64,000 nucleotides of DNA from Apoda limacodes. Lineage: Eukaryota; Arthropoda; Insecta; Lepidoptera; Limacodidae. The stretch lies in NCBI GenBank assembly GCA_946406115.1, contig OX291550.1:27194722-27258721 (forward strand). The letters run 5' to 3'. Shown one piece after another: positions 33,661 to 44,000 of the stretch. The notes beneath the pieces were generated by a model. It was not told where the DNA came from, searched no databases, and was given only the letters and a program-made list of their open reading frames with translations. Numbering within the stretch: the first letter of the stretch is position 1; every line of letters starts with the position of its first letter. Position numbers and translations under genes: made by a program.

Positions 33661-35072
33661 ATGAATAATACCTCATCAAATGCGAATATGCAGAATGTGC
33701 TGTTGAATGATGCTGTTTCTCCAAATATTGTGTCACTAGAACAAATACAATGTCCAAAATGTTCCCAAGCACGTTTCTTCAAACACAAAGAGGACTAAAA
33801 ATACACTTAGGTAAAGTCCATAAAAACGCTGAATTTGAACCTACATGTCCTTCAGACCCAATTTTAACTATAAATTCTATTATTGACCATAATAGTGAAC
33901 CCTTTTGGCAAATTTTGTCAAAATTAAAAAAGACTAAACCAGTTTTGAAGAGAATCCCTCGTGGTGCCAGAATAACTGTTGCTCAGTCACTTTCTTCAGA
34001 TTTAAAAGCAGTTATAGCAAAAAATACAGTAAATGCTTGGGAACATTTGTTGACCTTTGCTTATAGAGTTCTTCATGTTCTGAGGGAAACTAGCAATAAA
34101 TCATCATTAACTAATAGAATCAAAAAAAATTGTAGTACAACACAAAATTTTGATTTCCATCAACCAAATAAGGAAAGTAGGTCTAATTATAATCATTTTC
34201 GGCAAGTTGAAAATAAACTTGGAGATGGAGATATCACTGGAGCTGCCCATCTTCTTTTTTCTAGTGACACGATAGCTTCAGATTCCATAGATACTTTAAA
34301 CTCTTTGAGAATCAAACATCCACCTTCTTCAACTACTGTATGCCTTCCTGACCCACCACAAACAGTTGACATACATACCCAGGCTTCTTTGGAAGATGTT
34401 TTTAATGCTGTAATGTCCTTTCGCAGTGGTTCATGTGGGGGGCTAGATGCTTTAACAGCCCAACATTTGAAAGATCTTTTATGTGGCGGATGTGGTGAAA
34501 TAGGACAGATCCTTTTAAATGACCTCACGGCACTCACTAACATAATGTTAGAAGGAAGCGTCCCTCATGATATCACTAGCATTTTGTATGGAGCTAATCT
34601 TTGCGCACTTTTAAAAAAGGATGGTGGTATACGGCCAATAGCTGTAGGAACTACATATCGTCGCCTTACAGCCAAAGTCTGCTGTCACAACATAAAGGAT
34701 ACACTACGTGAGTATTTCCAACCCATTCAGCTAGGCTTTGGCTCTAATGGTGGCTGCGAGGCAGCAGTTCATTCCTTACGTTCTTACATTCACATGCATG
34801 TAGATGATATAGTAGTAAAGGTGGATGTTAAAAATGCATTTAACTCTGTCGATAGGGGTGTCCTGTTGACACAAATCAAGGGAAACATTCCCACAGTTTA
34901 TAAATTTCTTTGGCAATGTTATAGTACACCGTCAAAATTAGTTTACAATAATAACCTTTTATCATCTGAGGTAGGCTGTCAACAGGGCGACCCTCTTGGG
35001 CCGGCAATTTTTAGTCTTGCGATTCACACAGTACTCAAAAATTTAAATTCTAAATTTAACGTCTGGTATTAG
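33661..35072 (+). pseudogene. RLE-type non-LTR retrotransposon ORF, N-terminal half
   Basis: From ATG 33661 the frame reads toward a C2H2 zinc finger (QCPKCSQ..). A one-base loss near 33769 then moves the reading to the frame open from 33750, where the finger finishes as TFLQTQRGLKIHLGKVH. The reverse-transcriptase fingers/palm follow. GGLDALTAQHLKDL is motif 0/1, LLKKDGGIRPIAVGTTYRRL is motif 2-3, VVKVDVKNAFNSVDR carries the first catalytic Asp, and GCQQGDPLGPAIFSLAIH is motif B. The frame stops at TAG 35070-35072, exactly where YLDD should read. An N-terminal C2H2 finger plus the C-terminal domain in the next entry indicates an R2/NeSL/HERO-like element; the exact clade is not assigned. Confidence 0.85.
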
Positions 35073-36568
35073 GATGATGGAACTCTGGCAGGCGACGCAG
35101 ATACAGTTTTTAATGATTTTATATTTCTTCAGAAGTCATTTCATGATATTGGTTTAGATTTAAATTCTTCGAAATGTGAATTTTTTTTACCAGAAAGTAT
35201 GAAATCTGATTCTAAAGTGATTTCTAATTTTTTATCAATAGCACCGAATATAAGATTTGTTGATAAGAGCTCACTTAGACTCTTAGGTTCTCCTATTTTA
35301 GACGATTCCATCCCCTTTTTTGTTGACGAAAAAATTAATAATTTTAATAACGTGTTAGACCGTTTATTTAAAATTGACACTCATGTAGCTTTTTTTATTA
35401 TTCGTCATTGTCTTTTTGTCCCAAAATTTAATTATTTTTTGCGTTCGTGTCATTTTTGTAAATTTCCTAATCTTTTAAATAGTTTTGATGTTATTATTAA
35501 AAATACTTTAATAAAACTTTTAAACACAAATTTAGAAGAAAATTCTTGGTCTCAAGCCTCTTTACCAATTAGGTTTGGAGGTTTGGGAATAAGGAAAATA
35601 TCTAGTGTGGCTCTCCCAGCGTTCTTGTCTTCAGTTCACAGCACACACGATCTTATTGGAAAAATACTTGCTTCATCCTCTGGAAATTTTGAAATATCGT
35701 ATTCGAGTGAAGCTAAGAACACTTGGTTGATTGCCTGCCCAAACTTAGAACTACCAAGGATTCCTGCATCACAGAGACTATGGGATGAGCCTCTTTGCCG
35801 TCTGGAGTGGAACAATTTATTATACACATCTACCAGTACGGCAGATCAGGCTCGTCTTCGTGCTGTTTCTGTGTGGGAGTCAGGTTTGTGGCTACAAGCC
35901 CTACCTTCTGTCAGAATCGGCACACTTCTGGACAACAATACATTCCGCCTTTCATCATGTTTGCGTTTGGGCGCTTTTACAAATTTCCCCCATCGTTGCC
36001 ACTGTGGCGAGATGGTGGACAATTTAGGACACCACGGACTGTCCTGTGCCCGAAGCGCAGGCCGCTTTTCAAGGCATAGTAATATCAATGACATTATCCG
36101 TCGGGCTCTTGTTACTGCCAACGTTCCAGCTATTTTAGAACCAGTTGGCATACTTCGTGACGATGGCAAGAGAGACGGGATGTCTTTAGTTGCCTGGAAG
36201 ATGGGTCGAATTCTTGTATGGGACGCCACTTGTGTAGATACTTTGGCCCCGACCTATCTTTCAGCAACCGCGAAAAAGTTTGGAGCTGCTGCTATTGGTG
36301 CCGAAGACCGCAAACGGCGCAAATTCGTGGGCCTCAGTGATGCTTTCTTGTTTGTGCCTTTTGCGGTTGAAACGCTGGGTCCGTGGGGGTCTGAACTAAA
36401 GATTTCTTCCACGAATTAAGTAAACGTCTCATTCAGGAGACTAAAGATCACAGGGCTGGTAGCTATTTTGCTCAAAAGATAAGCCTGGCTATACAGCGTG
36501 GCAACGCTGCCTCTATTTTGGGCACCATGCCTCATGAGGGCTCTATGGGGGAAATTTTTAATCTTTAG
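35073..36568 (+). pseudogene. RLE-type non-LTR retrotransposon ORF, C-terminal half
   Basis: The same frame reopens immediately after the stop, with DDGTLAGDADTV completing the catalytic box, and runs without a stop to 36419. It contains the thumb (LNSSKCEFFLPES, FGGLGIRKISSVALPAFLSS) and the CCHC motif CHCGEMVDNLGHHGLSC. The restriction-enzyme-like endonuclease core follows: RFSRHSNINDIIRRAL, then GKRDGMSLVAWKMGR and ILVWDATCVDT. Relatives usually have Pro before the first Asp (PD..D); here it reads RDG. Near 36397 a one-base shift ends the frame early (SELKISSTN). The neighbouring frame carries the normal tail FHELSKRLIQETKDHRAG.. to TAG 36566-36568. Including the first half the element has one stop and two frameshifts, so it is young but dead. 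Confidence 0.85.
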
Positions 36569-36677
36569 TTCATATTTCTTATTGAAAACAAAACAATAAT
36601 ACCCTTATGTAGAAAAAATATAAATACATACATCTTTTTTTTGATATATGCAGGTTTCTTTACAATGTTTTTCTTAA

Positions 36678-37189
36678 CCCTTTATGCGTCCTAGGGACCA
36701 CAGTGATCTCTAAGCATTTTGTGTCGCGGGGGATTTCTTGCAGGACGACTTTTATCAGACAGGCTAGTTGTAAGTATTCAGAAGTGAAGCCAATGGCCTG
36801 TCCTACGTTCTAGTATTTTTGGGTGGACAATATTTTGTGCCTTTAATATTTTTTTATCAGAAATTTTTTTGGTAATTTGATCCGGCCGCCATTTATATTG
36901 CGCCATTTTGAGTTGGATTTTGGATTTTATTAACAGTAGCATAGAGTTCATTTTGACCCCTGGTAACGTGCTATATATAAAAAACTATGTATTTTTTAGT
37001 AAATAAATTTATTATTACTTATTATATTTATCATAAACTTATTCTTATTACTTTTTTTTTATACTGTATATATATTAGAGAACATACCTAAAAATAAATA
37101 AAGAGGAATAAACATAATAAAGTTAGGTGTATGTCCGTTTGTACGCGGCAAGGGCGGATAATTTCCTTAGTATGGGGACGCTTGACGGG
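36678..37189. mobile_element. piggyBac-like MITE, 512 bp, TTAA-flanked
   Basis: TTAA sits at both borders (36674-36677, 37190-37193). The left end 'CCCTTTATGCGTCC' and the inverted right end 'CCCGTCAAGCGTCC' match at 11 of 14 positions. piggyBac elements duplicate TTAA and begin CCC. There is no transposase inside. It lies 110 bp downstream of the retrotransposon stop. Confidence 0.65.
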
Positions 37190-37193
37190 TTAA

Positions 37194-38050
37194 GTGAAAA
37201 ACCAGTGGTATGAATAACAAATGTACTTACTGTACGGTTTGTCTTCACCACTGAGGGTGCAATGTGAAAACGGAACCTTTGGGCCACCACTATCCAGCTG
37301 TAGTTATTGTTTCTCTATAAACTTGAACTAAAAAACATATCTATTTCTTTTTCGCCATACATTGCCAACATTTAAATATGTTCCATTAATGTCAATTAAA
37401 AGGTTTTTATTAATGGTATGTTTTTATGTGCCTTATTTATTTATTTATTACTATGGTTATTTCAGTACCTACTAGGGTAATAAATTATTGACTAGAAAGA
37501 TAGATAAATTGAATAAATAGATTATTGTTTAAATAACTTCTTTCGCAGAAGTTGTCATAAACTATGATAAATGTAGCATATGTGTAGTATACTTGATTTG
37601 CCCACTCATGATAGTCACACCTTCACTCAAATAGTGTACACTTTTATTGTTTCCTTAGTTTCACAACACTTTATTCCAATTTCGTAGAGCTTCAGAAATC
37701 TTATTGTGAAGCTACTTTTGTTGGTTTTCAGTTATTAGTAAAGTTTAAATAAATTGCAGGCTCCTTTTACTTTATATTTTGCAAACCTCAGAGGCCACAT
37801 ACAAAAAGAGCATTATTTGTGCCTACTAAAAATAAATGGCATGTTCTTTGCATATGGTAACAGGATCGTAACAAAGGGGTCATAGGGACTACTCTAGAGA
37901 ATGGTGAAGAGGGACCATACCGCATGAAGTGCTATATCAACTATCCTATAGCACAAGTGTAAAGTGTTGATGTTCTATTCATCCTATTCTATCCATCTAT
38001 TTGTTGCTATAAAAATATATAAAAAAATATATTTTATATAATTATTTCAG
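37194..38050. other. Gap upstream of the SNF2-like gene
   Basis: No coding region is recognised. The 3' end (38036-38050, 'TATAATTATTTCAG') looks like a splice acceptor for the first coding exon of the next gene, so an untranslated upstream exon probably exists somewhere to the left. Confidence 0.4.
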
Positions 38051-38061
38051 AAGGAATTAAA

Positions 38062-41000
38062 ATGAATAAAGACCCTCTGTTCTTATCAAAAAAGAAAAAC
38101 CAAGAGGTTTTTATTAATATTGGGCATATTCCACAACATCAAATAGATGGAATCAGATTTTTATATCAACAATTTGAGAAGGTAAGAAATTTTCATTTTA
38201 AAATCATTATTGACAAATACTTAACAGTTAAGCCTTTGACAAAGATGAATATATCTGCACCTACTGTCTGCTAAATGAATATAAATAAATTATAAGGATT
38301 GTAGTTCAATTAGAAATTAATAAAAAGATAAATTTATATTTTTAAAACTTTTAATTGAAATATGTTGTAAACAGGGTACAATTCTTATGATTTAAAATAG
38401 ACATAATATTTTTTAGAATATGTATAAAATCAAATGAAATGTCAACAATGTGTCAGTGTGCAAAGCATCAATTAAATTGTTATGCTCTTCTCCCTTCTTT
38501 CTCTTTGGCGGAAGTTACCTATTATAATGGGTCCAAAAATAGAAATTGCTAAATTTGCGTTTTCTTTACGTTTTGAAACCTGGAGAATCATTTGCCATCA
38601 TTTTTAGAGTGATGTCTATGTGTATGTAGGTTAGCTTTTTTGCCCCTCTATATCTCAAGAACCAATGGACCAATTTGTCTCGTGACCATATCAATTGTTA
38701 CGCCACATCATGCACATATCATGACTTAAATCTGAAAAGAGTTTAAGCAAAATTGGTCCTGCAGTTTGATTTTTATAGCTAAAAAACTGACTGAAACTGA
38801 CACTTGTTAGAGTTATTTCCAATATATTTGGTACATATTAGCACTTGCTCGCGGCACCCTACGCGCAACTACTGCATATAATTCTTAAGGTTAGTATTGA
38901 TTGGGATGAAATTTATCAAATTTGGTGCTCCATTATATTATGAAAATATTGATAAACAGAATATCGTTTTTATATAATAATCAGGATTCAGAGAATTAAG
39001 ACTAAGGTAAAGTATAGATTTGATTGAATTTCAAAACTTACAGACATTATCATGATTTTTAGAAAAAACCCGGTGTCATATTTAATGACCCTCCAGGCTA
39101 TGGTACATGTTTACAAATCGTATTATTTCTGAATGCGCTGCAATATCTGCTAGATAAACGTGTTTTCATCCTCTGCGATGAAGATGATGTAGTGAAGTGG
39201 AAGAAACATTTTCAAGAAAGGATTGAATTACATGATGGTGAGAATTTAAATTCTTGTTTTACTACAACTGTTTGTAAGGTGGGAGAAAAGAAAATTAGTA
39301 AATTATTTTGAAGAAAGGCACCAAAATCTAGATTAACCTATTCATCTAACACTTGCTGCATAATTTTATTAAATCAGAGCAATTGAGCTTTGTACATTCA
39401 GTTTGGTATAGTATTTACTGAAGCCAAAATCGGTTCTTGTCAAAATAATCCACTGTAAACTTTATTTGATACTTCATTAGGTTTATTTTTTTAGATATTA
39501 AGATTTCTAGTTTATAATAAATATTTATTTTTAATGTCGTTAATTTAAAATATTTGTACATAAATATTGTAAATGATATGATTTATATTATTTTAAAAAC
39601 AATCAAATTAATAAACATTTTCATTAGATTAGTTTTGTTTTTATATAAAGATACCAATTACAATCTTAAAATCCGACGGCGCCATAGAATAACCTACAGA
39701 ATTCGTAAACTTGAACATTGTAGTAGCGTACAATCGAAAAAGAAATTAATCGTAATTACTTGAGTCAGGACTCGCCGCCATTTAGACGTCAAGAGGGTGT
39801 TCCATGTTTATTTTATACCCCTAAGGTGGCAAATAAGTTTTTTGTGAAAAATAAAATTACGTGATATTTGGCGAGCAGCATAGGTTTATTCTGTGTTCGA
39901 GCAAAATATATTTTTTCCTTGAAACAGTAACGCTTTTGTTTGCTATTTATTACTGAGTTGTCACACTTCAATGGTATAAAGCCCCCCCCCCCCTTGCCCA
40001 ACCCTGCCCCCCCTAATCCAAAAGCTGGCTACGCCCATGCTTCGGTAGACTTTTTCTTGACCTTGATGAATTCACTTTTTACGTAATTGTACTTTTAACA
40101 AAAATAACACTGTATATTTAGACTAACACAGTCTCATGAAGTACAGTGGAAATGCACGCTAAGAATGTGTATACGGTCTTTACTTAAGTATTGTGAATAT
40201 CTGTTTTTTTAAGAAAAGTACTAAGCTGATTTTGATGCCATGTTATAATAAAAATTTTGGACAAATAACACTGCGGTGTCTGAGACCAAACAAGCAAAGT
40301 TTGTAATATAAATACCAGACAACGGATAAAAATACATATATACTTCCTCTTTGTTAAAAAAACACCTAGACTCAAGTCAAATCAAACTATGTAATACAAT
40401 GTTAATTTCCGCCAAAAAAAGCTGGTAAGGAGTTCTATTTAGAGTAATAATACAATACTTTGATGATCAGCTTACAAGTATACAATATGTATTACATACA
40501 ACACATAGTAGGTAATATAGAAAGTCAACACATGTCAATTATTATTTTTTTGTTTTTATGTAGCATAGGGGGGGGGGGGGCACCATGTGAAGCGTCAAAT
40601 ATCGTCAATCGAGTGAAGGAATTCAGATATTTAAGAGTATTCCGATATTTAATAGTACTAGTGGCATTAGTGCCATCATAATTATTTTCTTGCACAATCA
40701 TAAATATACATATATACTTAAAACTATCCATACAATCCATAAATATAATAAATATTGTAAATGCGAAAGTATTTCTGTTTGTTACCTCTTCACGCTTAAA
40801 CCGCTGTACCGATCAAGATGAAATTTGGCATGGAGATAGTTTGAGTCCCGGGAAAGGACATAAGTTGCTTGAAAACGTAAAGTATAAAGTATAAGTCGGT
40901 TTTTTTTTTCATACTTGAGGAGTTGCCGTTGGAATCCTACACCGATAACCGAATTCAGGGCGGGTGGAACCGCGGGCCAAAGCTAGTATATTATAAATGC

Positions 41001-44000
41001 GATAGTATGTCTGTTCGTTTGTCCCCCTGCATCAGGAATATAGATCATCATATCATCATAGATCACTGCAAGATCAAGAATGTAGATATTTGCCATATTC
41101 ATGAATCGAACCCACACATCCAGTTCAACAGGCATATCATTGATTACCCACTGATCCACAAAGGCTTTGAAGCATCACTTTGTCACGGATTTATTAATGT
41201 TTTGCAGGTCACTAGAGGGTGTGACGCTACAGTAAATGATGGTTTCTTATTCTAAATGCACTTATGCAACCAACTGTACATAGGCTTTTGAATATTTGAA
41301 CGATAATGTCACTATAAATTAATTCGTCACGAAGTGTTGTTACTCGGCTGTCAATTTTATTAAAATTTTGATTAAGAATACCGATAGAGACAGAGTTTAG
41401 CTTGCCGCACAACTAAATTGAAACTTATTTCAAGAGTTAATCTCCTCATAGCTTTGATTTGTCATAAGTTTCAGCAACTTCAATCTTAATTTCTGATTGC
41501 ACTTATTCTAAATCTAAACGCTGCACACATATTAAATGAAAAGAGGTACTCAAACTCAATTATTAGAGTTCCGTAGTCGACAAGGAACCCTTATAGTTTC
41601 ACCATGTCCGTCCGTCTGTCTGTCTATCGTCCGCGGCTTAGCTCAGAGACCATTAGTACTAGAAAGCTGTAATTTGGCGTGGATATACATATTAATTAGG
41701 CCAATCAAGTGGTAAAATAAAGTATATTTTTTTTTTTAATGGTATCTCCCCTACTTACGTAAGTAAGGATGCATTTTTTTTGTGGGGTGTCGTTGGATAG
41801 CTCATTTCAAAATATTGAGGGTTCCAACAAACAAAATTCGATTCAGCGATGCGATTGCGAAATATTAAGCTTTTAAGTACAAATTTTTGTTTGAGCCCAG
41901 TGTCCCCCCCCCACTGCCAGCTGAATGGCTGTTCTTGGGTGTGTGGAATCATGAGAATAGCATATATAACGAAATTAAAAGTAAAACTATCATAAAAATG
42001 TAGTACAAATTCCATCAAAAGATACTTAGATGAAGTTGGTACTTGTGTAATAACAAATACATTTTTCTGTGGGCGCGTTCGTTTTGGGATGCAGAATCAT
42101 TATTTCACTTCGTCATGACCCATGTCTGGGCTGGGGTTTTTGTTTTAATTTGTCAATCTGCCTGTGCATATTCATTGTTTATAGTAGTGTGCACGTCAAC
42201 CGTTCGTTTTGCAAGTTTTGCAACCAAAAATTTTCTTAGTAACGTTTCAAAGCTACACGAACGATAGGTGTCAGTAGCAAAACTGGCATTATCAAAAGTA
42301 TGAAAAGTATCAATCGTGGTACCTCTTACTCCTAAAACGAACGCGCCCTATGGGACACTAACGTCGTAACGGTGCTTTAATTAACTTGATTTTTGGGAAA
42401 AATATTAGTAGCTGTTGGGACTGAGTAAAACAAAGAATACTTTTGATCCCGATCGAGAGTTTCCGCAGGAATAAATTTTGCCGCGAAGATCGTCTATAAC
42501 TAATATCACCAAACCATCGGTTTTTAGATGTAACATTTGAAACTACAGACCGAAATGGCGATAAAAAGGTTTACATCAATTCAATGAAGAATATATCTTC
42601 ATTTTGTTACCGAGACTGGAGTGTGGTTGTAGTAGACGGCAACATGGGGACGAAACCAAAACTCAAAGCAGACTTCAAAATCTGGATTACTCCAGTAGAG
42701 ATGAAGGTTTGTCAGTTTAGTTTTGCTTTCTTGCGATTTAATTTTTTTAATTATATTTCTTTTTAAAACCTATCAAATATGCAAAGGGGTGTATTTAGAA
42801 AAATTTCTAACGTATATTAATCGCTCCGTATGAAATATTCCATATCCAGTTGCTATAATAACCTACCCTTTTCCGACACATTTGAAACAGTTGCTAAACG
42901 TTTGAGCGTCCAATTATTATTGCTACGCATCTGCGCGCGGTTAGGAGTTAAAAAAAAGCTCTGGCTGCTGCTATGGTTAGATCGTGGAATTCTGTTATAG
43001 TTGCTCCCGCAGTAACTTTTGAATTTTCCGGGATAAAGAGTAGCCTATGTCCTTCTCCGATATCTTCAACTATCTCTGTGCAAAATATTGGCTAAATTGT
43101 ATGCTTCGTTGCGGCAGGATTGAGTAACAAACGTTATAGTTATTCCCACAAAAAATTGTGAATTTTCCTGGATGAAAACTAGCCTATGTCCTTCACGGGG
43201 ACTCAAACTATCTCCATACCAAATTTCATCTAAATCGGTTCAGCGGTTCCCGATCCATCAAGTGGTGGATGCTGTGTGATTAAGTAACAAACAACCAAAG
43301 ATCCAAACTTTCGCATTTATTATATTAATGGGATAGCTGGTAATTAATGATTTTTGTCAGCGGCTCCACCCGCTCTAAATTCGGTTATCGACTAAGAACA
43401 CCTTAATTATAATAAAGAAGTTTGCTAAAGCTGCAGCTATAGTTCGTTTAAGCTCGGTCATAGTTATTCCCGCAACAACTTTTGAATTCTTCGCTATAAA
43501 AAGTAGCCTATGTGTCCAGGTAGTAATCCAGGGTGTCAGCTACCTCCATACCAAATTTCATCAAATTAGTCCAGCAGTTTGAATGTGAAATGTTAATTAG
43601 AAAAATTTTGATGTGTACATCCTGTTTAACTAAAATGGTCATAAATACGTAATATCGGATGATGTTTCAAGTTATTGTACTTCTTGAACAACAGTGGCGT
43701 AGGAAGCGGTCGTTAGGTATAATGAAATTTAACAGTTAAAAATATATTAATTTAATTTATCAGTTAAAAAAACCGACTGCAAAAACATTAAAAACTAAAC
43801 AGAAATTAAAACATACCAAATATTTTTTCACTGTCGACACAATCGTGTCGTTTTATAAAGTTCTTGTATACAGCAGTTTATACAACACCCTATAGAACAT
43901 AGTTTTTTTCAACATAATAAATGTTGCTAACACCATAATCGAAAAAATCCACCGAATTCTGAGGTATCACTAGAGGTAGGCACTTACCTTCTTAGCGCTA

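Noticed and set aside
34193..34543. 116-codon minus-strand frame
   Set aside because: Lies opposite the reverse-transcriptase coding sequence and has no domain signal.
35785..36229. Several overlapping open frames on both strands
   Set aside because: Shadows of the retrotransposon endonuclease region, which reads continuously in one frame with recognisable motifs.
39238..42527. Extra exons inside the long intron of the SNF2-like gene
   Set aside because: The flanking exons join in phase (G|AT) and the SNF2 alignment is continuous across the junction, so no exon is required; the intron is filled with repeats.
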